The position numbers and the translations under genes are program-made. Positions 47,861 to 56,178 of a DNA stretch of 64,000 bases are shown one piece after another. The stretch is from contig JAWKRR010000015.1 in assembly GCA_041389525.1 (NCBI GenBank), positions 51,009-115,008 on the forward strand. Reading direction: 5' to 3'. The notes below the pieces were generated by a model. The model saw only the letters and a list, made by a program, of their open reading frames with translations, ran no database searches and was not told the DNA's origin. The stretch's first letter is position 1. Each line of letters begins with the position of its first letter. Source of the DNA: JACKFB01 sp041389525. GTDB taxonomy: Bacteria > Myxococcota_A > UBA9042 > PHBI01 > JACKFB01.

Positions 47861-48745
47861 TTGCGCGAGTTTCTACAACGCCATCGAGTGAGCATCAGTT
47901 CTTTTGCGGCGCTTGTCGTGCCGTTGTTCCTGCTCTACGTCCACGGCCGCAGCCCGCGAAAGACCACGGTCATCGAGGTCGCGTTGCTGCGTGTGACTGC
48001 GCCCGTGGAGTCGGCGGCCTCGAGCTCCCTCGCCGGCCTGCGCGACATCTGGGCGAGCTACATCGCGCTGGTGGACCTGGCAGAGGACAACGCCAAGCTC
48101 ACGCGGGACATCGAGATCCTCACCGCGGAGGCGCTGGCCGCCAAAGAGCTGCGCCACGAGAACACGCGGCTACGCGAGCTGCTGGAGTTCAAGCGCGGAC
48201 GCCAGGATCTCCAGACGGTGGCGGCCCACATCATCGGGCAGGAGGTCTCGCCCTTCGCCCGCGTGGTGCGCGTTTCTATCGACGTGGGCAGCTCCGACGG
48301 CATCGAGGAGGGCATGCCCGTCGTGTCGGCGCAGGGGCTGGTCGGGCGCGTCAAGGTCGTGTCGGGGCGGTACGCCGAGGTGATGCTCGCCGTCGATGCC
48401 CGCTCGTCGATCAACGTCCGGATTTCCGGTAAGGGAGTCAGCGGTAACCTTGAAGGGACTGGCGCGAATGACGAGTACGCGGCGCGATTGCTCTACCTGC
48501 ACAAGGCCGAGCCGCTGGTCGTCGGCGACACCGTCGTCACCTCGGGCCACGACAAGGTCTTTCCGCCCGGCATCGAGGTCGGCTACATCCGCTCGCTGCA
48601 GGAGCGGCAGAGCGGCGTGTACTACGAGCTGCAGGTCACGCCAGCGGTGAACTTCTCGATCCTGGAGGAGGTGGCCGTCGTCATCGGGTTCTCGGGCTCG
48701 GACGTGGGTGAGGAGCCGCCGCCCGCCGCCGGCGGTGCACCATGA
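47861..48745 (+). CDS. mreC: Rod-shape-determining protein MreC
   Basis: 294 aa. One N-terminal membrane helix (FAALVVPLFLLYVHG), a periplasmic coiled coil (~residues 60-100, EDNAKLTRDIEILTAEALAAKELRHENTRLRELLEF), then two beta-barrel subdomains (VRVSIDVGSSDGIEEGMPVVSAQGLVGRV and VVTSGHDKVFPPGIEVGYI). Scaffold of the elongasome, binding PBP2 and MreB/MreD. The start appears to be TTG 47861 with only a weak GAG upstream. It ends in a Pro/Ala tail and overlaps mreD by ATGA. Confidence 0.93.
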   Translation: MREFLQRHRVSISSFAALVVPLFLLYVHGRSPRKTTVIEVALLRVTAPVESAASSSLAGLRDIWASYIALVDLAEDNAKLTRDIEILTAEALAAKELRHENTRLRELLEFKRGRQDLQTVAAHIIGQEVSPFARVVRVSIDVGSSDGIEEGMPVVSAQGLVGRVKVVSGRYAEVMLAVDARSSINVRISGKGVSGNLEGTGANDEYAARLLYLHKAEPLVVGDTVVTSGHDKVFPPGIEVGYIRSLQERQSGVYYELQVTPAVNFSILEEVAVVIGFSGSDVGEEPPPAAGGAP

Positions 48746-49263
48746 GAGATCTCGCGATCTTCCTCATCGCCTTCCTGATGCTGGCTTTCGAGTCGCCCTT
48801 GCTGCATCAGGCGAATCTGGCGCCCTACGCCCCCGACACCGCGCTGCTGGTCGTGCTCTACGTCGGCCTCACCTCGCGGTTTGAGCGCGGCCTCTTCCTG
48901 GCCCTGGCCCTAGGCTTGCTCAAAGACGGCTTCGTGATGGCCAGCCCGGTCGGCCTCTACATGGTCATCATGGTCATCGCGTTCATGGCCACCTACCGCC
49001 TCTCGCAGCGGCTGGCCCTCCGCGGCGCGTTCGGGGTCATGGTGCTCGCCGTCGTCGCCAGCCTCGGCGCCTCCCTGGTCGAGCTCTTCCTGTCGCTCAT
49101 CTTCGACCGCAGCTTCGGCGACAGCAGCCGCGGCCCGGCCCTGGTCCTCGGCGCGATGCTGCCCGAGGCCCTCGTCACCGCGCCCTTTGCGCCGGCGATC
49201 TTCTGGGTCATGGACCGCCTCGACGGCTTCCTCTCCCGCAAGAATGAATCGGTATTTCGGTGA
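48742..49263 (+). CDS. mreD: Rod-shape-determining protein MreD
   Basis: 173 aa, almost entirely hydrophobic: five to six predicted membrane helices (DLAIFLIAFLMLAFE; TALLVVLYVGLTSRFERGLFLALALGLLKDGF; YMVIMVIAFMATYRL; FGVMVLAVVASLGASLVELFLSLIF; FAPAIFWVMDRLDGFLSRK). Length, gene position and overlaps with mreC (ATGA) and mrdA (GTGA) identify it. Inner-membrane partner of MreC in the cell-elongation complex. Confidence 0.9.
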   Translation: MRDLAIFLIAFLMLAFESPLLHQANLAPYAPDTALLVVLYVGLTSRFERGLFLALALGLLKDGFVMASPVGLYMVIMVIAFMATYRLSQRLALRGAFGVMVLAVVASLGASLVELFLSLIFDRSFGDSSRGPALVLGAMLPEALVTAPFAPAIFWVMDRLDGFLSRKNESVFR

Positions 49264-51482
49264 TCTCCGTCGCGCCCGCCGAGCTGCGACGTGGCCGCCT
49301 GGGCGTGGCGCTCACGATCTTCACCCTGCTCTTCATCGGCCTGGAGGCGCGGCTCTTCTACCTGCAGATCCTGCGCGGCGAGGACTTCCGCGAGCGCGCC
49401 CGCATCAGCGTGATCTCCCGCGAACGCATCCCCGCCCGCCGCGGCGAGATCCGTGACCGCGAGGGCCGCGTCCTCGCCCGCAACGTCGCCACCTACGAGA
49501 TCGAGATCACCCCCCACTTCGTCATCCGCGCCGGCCGCGACGACGTCCTGGACCGCCTCTCCGCCGTCATCGGCCTCAGCGCCGACGAGCGCCTCACCCT
49601 CAACGAGGCCATCGACGAGGCGGTCGCGAACAACAAGGTCTGGGAGCCCATCGCCCTGGACCGCGACCTGGTCGCCGACACCTGCCCGGTCGACGGCACC
49701 ACGCTGCAGATCCGCGACGAGGTAAACCGCACCTACCTCTGCCCGCAAGACGGCGACGTCTTCGAGCCCATCGACGACAAGGCCACCTACTGCCCCCACG
49801 ACCGCGCCCGCCTCACCTGGGACGGCCCGCCCCGCACCGTCGCGGGCTGTCCGAAGTGCAAGCGCCGCTTCCTGACCACGGCCCAGTGCCCCGACCACGA
49901 CGTCCCGCTCCATGTGGTGGACCAGAACCTGGAGTGCCCGCTCTGCAAGCGCACCTACAGCAACGAGGTCGCGGCGCTGCAGAGCCACCTCTACGACCTG
50001 CCTGGGGTCGAGGTCGACACCGACTTCAAGCGTGAGTATCCGTTTCAATACGATGCGGCGCACTTGATAGGATACATGAACCGGGTGACGGCCGCGGACC
50101 GAGAGCGGTGGCCCGACATCTACGGCCTTCAGGACGTGGTCGGCCGCGCGGGTGTCGAGCGGGCGCTCGAGACCGAGCTCCGCGGTGAGCGCGGTGAGTC
50201 GCTGTCGATCAAGGACGCGCGCGGCCATCGAACCAGCTCGTCGGACGCCCAGGTGCTGGCCGGCGAGAGCGAGTTTCAGCGCGCCATCCCCGGCCTGGAC
50301 GTGTGGCTGACCCTCGACATGGACCTCCAGAAGGAGGTGCGGAAGGCTTTCCGCTACTACGCGTCCGGCGCCGCGGTGGTCGTCGACCCCAACACCGGCG
50401 AGGTCCTGGCGTCCTACGCGAAGCCCGGGTTCGACCCCAACGAGCTCACCGGCGGCATCGACTCCGCGCGGTGGGCCGAGATCCAGGAGAACCCTTACGC
50501 GCCGTTGATGAACAAGGCCCTGACCGCCTTCGCGCCGGGCTCGGTCTACAAGATCGTCACCGGGCTCGCGGCGCAGGTCGAGTCCATCATCACCCCCGAC
50601 GTGACCATCGATTGCCCCGGCCACTACGACTACAAGGGGCGCCGATTCCACTGCCACAACCGCACCGGCCACGGCGCCGTCGACCTCATCGGCGGGTTCG
50701 CCCACTCGTGCGACGTCTACTTCTACCGGGTCGGCGAGATGCTCGGCATCGACCGGATGGCCCGCTACGGGCACGCGTTTGGCTTCGGCGAGGCCACCGG
50801 GATCGAGGTCAGCGAGCGCTCCGGCTTGGTGCCGACCCGGAAGTGGCACGAGGAGGAGACGACCCTCGGTTGGCAGCCCGGCTTCGCGCTGTCGACGGCC
50901 ATCGGGCAGGGTTCGCTGACCGCCTCGCCGCTGCAGGTCGCCAGGGCCTTCGCGGCCGTAGCCAACGGCGGAAACCTGCTGCAGATGCACCTCGTGTCGA
51001 AGCTCACCGACGAGCACGGCAACGTGGTTCACCAGGCCTCGCCGCAGGTCACGGGGCGCCTGCCGGGCACGGCGGCTCAGCTCTCGGTCATCCGGGAGGC
51101 GCTGGTCCGCGTGGTCAACGACCCCAGCGGCACCGCCCGCGACGTGGCGCTGCAGAGCATCGTCATCGCAGGAAAGACCGGCACCGCTGAGGCCGCCCAG
51201 GTGCGCGCCGGCGTGTCCGCCGAGATGGCCACGTGGCTCAAGGAAGACCACGCCTGGTTCGCCGCCTACGCCCCCGCGGAGCAGCCCCAGATCGTCGTCG
51301 TGGTCTTCGTCGAGCACGGCGGCTCCGGCTCGAAGATGGCCGGCCCCATCGCCCAGCGCATCATCTCCTCGTGGATGCGGATGGGGCGCTACCGCGCGCC
51401 GGAGCTGGGCGCCGACTTCATCGACGCCGCGCCCGGTGCCGTCGACCTCCCGCCCGACGACGACCCGCAGGAGGCGCCATGA
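49260..51482 (+). CDS. mrdA: Penicillin-binding protein 2 (elongation transpeptidase) with zinc-ribbon-like insert
   Basis: 740 aa, longer than the usual ~620-650. It cross-links sidewall peptidoglycan with RodA. N-terminal membrane helix (LGVALTIFTLLFIGLEARLFYLQIL), PBP dimer-domain start (ARRGEIRDREGRVLARN), transpeptidase domain with SVYK (Ser428, Lys431), HSCD (SxN-type position) and KTG (Lys639). Between LDRDL and LPGVEVDTDFKREYP, where PBP2s have a short linker, residues ~142-236 hold six Cys elements: CPVDG, CPQDG, CPHDR, CPKC, CPDHD and CPLC, resembling stacked zinc ribbons. Such an insert in a periplasmic domain is odd, and I know of no standard PBP2 with it. GTG start overlaps the mreD stop; overlaps rodA by ATGA. 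Confidence 0.92.
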   Translation: MISVAPAELRRGRLGVALTIFTLLFIGLEARLFYLQILRGEDFRERARISVISRERIPARRGEIRDREGRVLARNVATYEIEITPHFVIRAGRDDVLDRLSAVIGLSADERLTLNEAIDEAVANNKVWEPIALDRDLVADTCPVDGTTLQIRDEVNRTYLCPQDGDVFEPIDDKATYCPHDRARLTWDGPPRTVAGCPKCKRRFLTTAQCPDHDVPLHVVDQNLECPLCKRTYSNEVAALQSHLYDLPGVEVDTDFKREYPFQYDAAHLIGYMNRVTAADRERWPDIYGLQDVVGRAGVERALETELRGERGESLSIKDARGHRTSSSDAQVLAGESEFQRAIPGLDVWLTLDMDLQKEVRKAFRYYASGAAVVVDPNTGEVLASYAKPGFDPNELTGGIDSARWAEIQENPYAPLMNKALTAFAPGSVYKIVTGLAAQVESIITPDVTIDCPGHYDYKGRRFHCHNRTGHGAVDLIGGFAHSCDVYFYRVGEMLGIDRMARYGHAFGFGEATGIEVSERSGLVPTRKWHEEETTLGWQPGFALSTAIGQGSLTASPLQVARAFAAVANGGNLLQMHLVSKLTDEHGNVVHQASPQVTGRLPGTAAQLSVIREALVRVVNDPSGTARDVALQSIVIAGKTGTAEAAQVRAGVSAEMATWLKEDHAWFAAYAPAEQPQIVVVVFVEHGGSGSKMAGPIAQRIISSWMRMGRYRAPELGADFIDAAPGAVDLPPDDDPQEAP

Positions 51483-52630
51483 GGGGGCGTCGCGCGCTCG
51501 GCGACGTCAGCAACTGGTTGGCCTTGGGCATCATCATCTTGCTCGTCGCCATCAGTCTGGTCAGCCAGCGCAATGCCGATTGGTACTCCGGCGACTCGTT
51601 CTACGAGCTGCAGGTCGTCTGGTACCTCATCGGCGGCATCGCGTTCGTGCTGGCCGCCCTGGTCGAGCTTCGCCTCGTGGAGCGCGCGAGCTACGTCATC
51701 TTGGGCGCCTGCGTGGTGCTCCTGCTGCTGACGGCGCTGGTCGGTACCGAGGTCAATCACTCCAAACGCTGGCTGCGCTTCGGCGACCTGAACCTCCAGG
51801 CCTCCGAGGTCGCGAAGCTTGGCGTCATCCTGGCCCTCGCGCGCTTCTTTCACTCCCGCAAGGAGCGCATCCCCGGCGCGCCCGCCGAGAAGGAAGGCCC
51901 CTACCGCCTGCGCGAGCTGTGGCGCCCGGGCGTGATGGTGGGCGTCCCCTTCCTCCTCATCCTGACCCAGCCCGATCTCGGGACCTCGCTCTTGGTCATG
52001 CTGGTCTCGCTCACCATCGTCTTTTGGGAGGGGCTGCACCGACGCACCCTCGCCCTGGTGCTCGTCATCGGGCTGGTCGGCGTGCCGGTCGCTTGGCAGT
52101 ACGGCGGCCTGCGCTACTACCAGAAGAAGCGCGTGGTCGAGTGGATCAACGCGGACTGGGCCAAGCTCGACGCCGACTCCGGCACCTTCGCGCGCGGCGC
52201 TCACCTTCAGTCCGAGCAGGCCGTGTGGGCCATCGGCTCCGGCGAGTTCTGGGGCCACGGGAGCCGCGCGGGCGGGCAGTCACGCCTGAAATACCTGCCC
52301 GAGATGCACACCGACATGATCATCGCGACCTTCGCCGAGGAGCAAGGTTTCATCGGGTGCTCTCTGCTCTTGGCGCTCTTCTGGCTGCTGGTCCTGTGGG
52401 GGCTGCGGACGGCCTCAGAAGCCAAGGATCGCTACTGCGCCTTGCTCTCAGTAGGTGTGGTGTCGATGATCGCGTGGCAAGTCTTCATCAACATCGGCAT
52501 GGTCGCAGGGTTGCTACCGATCGTGGGTCTCCCCCTCCCATTTCTGAGCTACGGCGGCAGCGCGGCGCTCACGACGATGACAAGCCTGGGGCTGCTCTTC
52601 AACGTCGCCCTCCGCCGCGGTCGGCTGTGA
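51479..52630 (+). CDS. mrdB: Peptidoglycan glycosyltransferase RodA (SEDS family)
   Basis: 383 aa, about ten membrane helices. SEDS glycosyltransferase that polymerises lipid II with PBP2 in sidewall growth. Seen: KRWLRFGDLNLQASEVAKLGVILALARFF (conserved SEDS block), LTQPDLGTSLLVMLVSLTIVF (catalytic Asp in QPDLGT), AEEQGFIGCSLLLALF, and the C-terminal SEDS signature GLPLPFLSYGGSA. ATG 51479 overlaps the mrdA stop (ATGA). The gene symbol rodA is equally common. Confidence 0.95.
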   Translation: MRGRRALGDVSNWLALGIIILLVAISLVSQRNADWYSGDSFYELQVVWYLIGGIAFVLAALVELRLVERASYVILGACVVLLLLTALVGTEVNHSKRWLRFGDLNLQASEVAKLGVILALARFFHSRKERIPGAPAEKEGPYRLRELWRPGVMVGVPFLLILTQPDLGTSLLVMLVSLTIVFWEGLHRRTLALVLVIGLVGVPVAWQYGGLRYYQKKRVVEWINADWAKLDADSGTFARGAHLQSEQAVWAIGSGEFWGHGSRAGGQSRLKYLPEMHTDMIIATFAEEQGFIGCSLLLALFWLLVLWGLRTASEAKDRYCALLSVGVVSMIAWQVFINIGMVAGLLPIVGLPLPFLSYGGSAALTTMTSLGLLFNVALRRGRL

Positions 52631-53409
52631 TGGGCGCCCGCCTCAGCGCTTCCCTGGCTTGGCTCGCGGCGGGCGCGCTCGCGCTCGGCTCCGCGTGCGA
52701 TCTGCCGCTGCCCAACTCCCAGTCCAACTTCGTCGACTCGGCCTTCGGCGACGTCGAGGCCGAGGTGCTCGAGCTCGACGGCGCCGCCCTCGGCCCCGTG
52801 ATGACCGAGCTCTTCCTGCGTTTCCGAAGCTACATCGCGCTGCGCGAGGTCCTCTCCTTCGCCGACTTGGACGACGAGGACGCCTGCATCTCCCAGCTCG
52901 ACGGCACCGTCGACGACTTCCGCTTCATCGTCGATCTCGCCTGCCGATTCGGCGCCGTCGCGTCCGCCTCCGGCCAGGTGGACGTCCGCCAACGCCAGAT
53001 CGACTCCGACCCCGTCCCGGTCTTTCGCGTCGACGCCATCTACCTGAACTCGCACGTGGGCGCCGTCCGGGTCGACGGCACCGAGCAGATCGTCGAGACC
53101 GGCACCGACGACGGCGGCAGCGTCCGCACCTTGGCGTTGACCCAGAACGGCTTCGCCTTCGACTACACCTTCCGCCTCGGCCAACTCGACCCCGAGACGC
53201 CGGTCTTCGACTACGCCTTCGACATCGGCGGCGTCTCCGGCCAGGGCGTCTCGGTGCGCCTCACCAACCCCGCGACCGTGGGGGCCTTCGCGACCGTGCT
53301 GGTCACCGGCGTCGACGGCGTGCTGCGCTGCGAAATCCGAGACGCCGCCTGGGAGCCCGGCGACCCGGCCCGCGGCACCTGCGACAACGGCGCCACCTTC
53401 GGCCTCTGA
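52630..53409 (+). CDS. Unknown secreted protein, possible lipoprotein
   Basis: 259 aa. An N-terminal signal (SLAWLAAGALALGSACDLP) with a Cys that resembles a lipobox, but Gly at -3 is not ideal, so cleavage by signal peptidase I is possible. The mature part has two or more helical/beta segments, Asp-rich (DLDDEDACISQLDG), three further Cys, and beta-rich strands ending in CDNGATFGL. I do not recognise a family. Its start overlaps the rodA stop by one base (TGATG), which suggests co-translation with the elongasome genes and a possible envelope role by association. Confidence 0.75.
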   Translation: MGARLSASLAWLAAGALALGSACDLPLPNSQSNFVDSAFGDVEAEVLELDGAALGPVMTELFLRFRSYIALREVLSFADLDDEDACISQLDGTVDDFRFIVDLACRFGAVASASGQVDVRQRQIDSDPVPVFRVDAIYLNSHVGAVRVDGTEQIVETGTDDGGSVRTLALTQNGFAFDYTFRLGQLDPETPVFDYAFDIGGVSGQGVSVRLTNPATVGAFATVLVTGVDGVLRCEIRDAAWEPGDPARGTCDNGATFGL

Positions 53410-53544
53410 CCCGGCCCGGCCCCACCGGCCGCTCGCCCGCTCCGAGCGCCCGCGCGTCTGCGTCATTGACCGCCCAGGTGGGCGTTCCTATAGTCCGCGA
53501 CCTGCCGAGCGCATTTGGCGTCCGGGTTGCTACGGAGGGCCTCC

Positions 53545-53874
53545 ATGGCCAGCGCGAACGTGCACGAATTCACCGATACCTCCTTCGACGCCGAAGTGGT
53601 GCAGAGCGATCTTCCCGTCCTCGTCGACTTCTGGGCCAGCTGGTGCGGCCCTTGCCGCGCCCTCGCGCCCGTCATCGAGGAGATCGCGAGCGAGAACGTC
53701 GGCAAGCTGAAGGTCGGCAAGGTCAACACCGACGACCACCAGAACATCGCCGCGCGCCTGAAAGTCCAGGCGCTGCCCACCCTCTACGTCTTCAAGGGCG
53801 GCGAGGTGGTCGAGCGCCTCGTGGGCAACCAGCCCAAGGCGCGGATCGTGGACGCCATCAAGCGCCACATGTGA
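53545..53874 (+). CDS. trxA: Thioredoxin
   Basis: 109 aa. Classic thioredoxin fold: VHEFTDTSFDAEVVQSDLPVLVDFWASWCGPC with the redox pair Cys34/Cys37 (WCGPC), the cis-Pro segment QALPTLYVFKGGEVV and a C-terminal helix. General cytoplasmic disulfide reductase. ATG 53545 has GGAGG 6 nt upstream; the frame opens earlier without support. Between the cell-shape and heme genes, same strand. Confidence 0.95.
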   Translation: MASANVHEFTDTSFDAEVVQSDLPVLVDFWASWCGPCRALAPVIEEIASENVGKLKVGKVNTDDHQNIAARLKVQALPTLYVFKGGEVVERLVGNQPKARIVDAIKRHM

Positions 53875-53914
53875 TCACCCGGACCGGGATCGCCCGAATG
53901 ATCGTGGGGATCCG

Positions 53915-54700
53915 ATGACGGCGAGCTTTCTACTGGCTGCGGCGGCATCCTTCGGGGTGGCCGCCGCCGCGTTTCTGGCGTGGCTGGTCCGGTACGACGA
54001 GCGCTGGCGCGGGCGCGGCGCGTGGGCGACCTTCTTCGGGACGCTGATGCTGCTCGGGGCGTCCACGGTCGAGCTGGCCGTCTCGCCGGAGCCGGCGCTG
54101 CCGCTGGGCGCGCGGGTCTTGCTGCTGTTGGTCTTCGGCGTGTGCGCCGTCTTCCTGACCAGCCGCCTGCGCAAAGATCTGCCCCTGGCCGGCCCGGTCG
54201 TGGCGCCCCTGGCCGCCGCCGTGACCTTCGCGCTCGCCATCAAAGCGGGCCGCGGCGCGCTCCCCGACAGCGGCACGGTGATGGGCGCGGTCACCGCGCT
54301 GCATATCGGCGCGACCTTGCTCGGCTTTCTGCTCTTCGCGCCCGCCTACGTGCTGAGCGTGCTCTTCCTCGATCAGGAGTACCGCCTGCGCACGAAGACC
54401 CGCGGCTCGGTGCACCTCCCCAGCCTCCTTGGAAGCGAGCAGCTCGCGTGGCGCTTGGTCTTCGTGGGCTTCCCCGTCTACTCCGTCGGCGTCCTGCTCG
54501 GCTTCGTCTGGCAGGAGCGCGCTGGCCTCCACGTCACCTGGCGCGCCGAACACGTCCTGGCCGCGCTCAGCTGGGGCCTCTACGCCTACCTCACCGGCCG
54601 CCGCCTCAAGACCGGCTGGCGCGGCCGCCAAGCCGCGCTCGTGATGCAGGTCGCCTTCGTGACCACGCTCGCCGCCGTCATGCTCTACGTGATGAGGTAA
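53915..54700 (+). CDS. HemX/CcsA-like cytochrome-assembly membrane protein
   Basis: 261 aa, about eight hydrophobic helices. The regular pattern of helices, the His in TALHIGATLLGFLLFAPAYVLSVLFLDQEYRL, and AEHVLAALSWGLYAYL match the CcsA/CcmC-like 'cytochrome c assembly' family; HemX proteins of this type often lie just upstream of hemA, as here. The WWD heme-handling motif of true CcsA is not visible. HemX is thought to influence glutamyl-tRNA reductase level or heme export; that role is by analogy. ATG 53915 follows a GGGG stretch. The stop is followed immediately by the 160-bp palindrome. Confidence 0.8.
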   Translation: MTASFLLAAAASFGVAAAAFLAWLVRYDERWRGRGAWATFFGTLMLLGASTVELAVSPEPALPLGARVLLLLVFGVCAVFLTSRLRKDLPLAGPVVAPLAAAVTFALAIKAGRGALPDSGTVMGAVTALHIGATLLGFLLFAPAYVLSVLFLDQEYRLRTKTRGSVHLPSLLGSEQLAWRLVFVGFPVYSVGVLLGFVWQERAGLHVTWRAEHVLAALSWGLYAYLTGRRLKTGWRGRQAALVMQVAFVTTLAAVMLYVMR

Positions 54701-54859
54701 GGGCCTGTATGAGAACGACTACGCCGATTTCGCAGCGGATGCATCCTCACCAGCACCCACTCGAAGCCTTGCAGTATCAAGATACAGCTTCGGAATTCGA
54801 GTGCGCGCCGGTGAGGTGCCTCCTCGCGATCTCACCGTACCTGTCTCCACACAGGCCCT
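54700..54859 (+). repeat. 160-bp palindromic leader of hemA
   Basis: Terminal arms AGGGCCTGT (54700-54708) and ACAGGCCCT (54851-54859) are perfect inverted repeats. Inside, GCATCCTCACC pairs with GGTGAGGTGC and ACTCGAAGC with GCTTCG...CGAGT, and the apex GTATC-AA-GATAC lies exactly at the centre (54779/54780). The right arm contains TCCACACAGG and ends 5 nt before the hemA GTG. The start-proximal ~100 nt resemble the lysA leader. As RNA this would be one long hairpin covering the ribosome site; as DNA it looks like a MITE. No target duplication is evident. Confidence 0.65.
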
Positions 54860-54864
54860 AGCGG

Positions 54865-56178
54865 GTGCGGTTGCTGGTCATGGGGATGAATCATCGCTCG
54901 GCCGCCGTGGGGCTGCGCGAGGCCTTCGCCGTCGCCCCCGACGACATGCCGGGCGTGCTGCGCGACCTCGTCGCCGAGCCAGGCATCGCCGAGGCCATGG
55001 TCATCTCGACCTGCAACCGCGTGGAGGCCTACGTCGTCCCCGAGTCCGAGGACGAGGCGCGGGCGTCGCTGACCCGTGTGCTGGCGGCGCGCCGCGGCCT
55101 GGACCTGCGCGCGATCGAGGCCGCGACCTACACGTCGGGCGGCCGCGACGCCGTCCACCACCTGCTGCGCGTCGCCTCCAGCCTGGACTCGATGGTGGTC
55201 GGCGAGCCGCAGATCCTGGGCCAGGTCAAAGAGGCCGCCCAGGTCGCGCGCGCCGCGGGCACCGTGGGGCCGCTGCTCGGGCGCCTGCTGGACCGGACCT
55301 TCGCCACGGCCAAATCCGTCCGAACCCAGACCGGCATCGGCGAGAACGTCGTCTCCATCGGCTCGGTGGCGGTGGACCTCGCCCGGCGCATCTTTCAGCG
55401 CCTGGAGGACTCCAAGGTGCTGCTGGTCGGCGCCGGAAAGATGGGTGAGGCGACCGCCCGCTCGCTCGCCAGCGCAGGCGCAGCGCGGGTCTACGTGGCC
55501 AATCGCTCCTACGACCGCGCGGTGACCCTGGCCGAGCGCCACGGCTGGCGCGCCCGCGCGCTGACCGAGCTCGAGGAGCTGCTGGCCGAGGTCGACATCG
55601 TCATCACGTCGACCGGCGCGACGCGCCCCATCATCGACACCGCGATTGTGCGACGCGTCATTCCGCGGCGGAAGTACCGGCCGCTCTTCATCGTCGACAT
55701 CGCGGTGCCACGCGACGTTTCGCCTGATGTCGGCGATCTGGACACAGTGTATCTCTACAACGTGGACGACCTGGAAGGGGTGAGCCGCGACGCCATGGTG
55801 CGACGCGAGAAAGAGGCCCACGCCGCCGAGGGGCTGGTCCGGGTCGAGCTGGAGACCTTGGAGCGGTGGTACGAGCAGCTCGCCGTGCAGCCGATCCTCG
55901 CGGCCATTCGCAACCGGGCGGAGACCATCGCGCGGGCCGAGGTCGAGCGGACGCTCCAGAAGCGCTTGGCGCACCTCGACGAGAGCGATCGCGAGGCCAT
56001 CTACAAGATGACCCACGCGCTGGTCGCCAAGATCCTGCACCCGACCATGACCACGGTGCGCGCGCTCGCAGGCGACGCCGCGGCCACGGAGCTCTTGGCG
56101 ACCGCGCGGCTGTTGCACGGCCTCGACGAGCAGGCGGCCCCTGAACCCGATGACGCGAGCGACGGAGGTGAGCGGTGA
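54865..56178 (+). CDS. hemA: Glutamyl-tRNA reductase
   Basis: 437 aa. First committed step of C5-pathway tetrapyrrole synthesis: Glu-tRNA to glutamate-1-semialdehyde with NADPH. Seen: MRLLVMGMNHRSAAVGLREAF, catalytic Cys50 in STCNRVEAY, VVGEPQILGQVKEA, the NADPH-binding GAGKMGEATARSLASAGA, and ATRPIID. ~15 extra acidic residues at the C-terminus. The start is GTG 54865, 5 nt after the palindromic element; the only AGG-like site lies inside the palindrome arm, so translation may depend on its folding. Overlaps hemC by GTGA. Confidence 0.95.
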   Translation: MRLLVMGMNHRSAAVGLREAFAVAPDDMPGVLRDLVAEPGIAEAMVISTCNRVEAYVVPESEDEARASLTRVLAARRGLDLRAIEAATYTSGGRDAVHHLLRVASSLDSMVVGEPQILGQVKEAAQVARAAGTVGPLLGRLLDRTFATAKSVRTQTGIGENVVSIGSVAVDLARRIFQRLEDSKVLLVGAGKMGEATARSLASAGAARVYVANRSYDRAVTLAERHGWRARALTELEELLAEVDIVITSTGATRPIIDTAIVRRVIPRRKYRPLFIVDIAVPRDVSPDVGDLDTVYLYNVDDLEGVSRDAMVRREKEAHAAEGLVRVELETLERWYEQLAVQPILAAIRNRAETIARAEVERTLQKRLAHLDESDREAIYKMTHALVAKILHPTMTTVRALAGDAAATELLATARLLHGLDEQAAPEPDDASDGGER

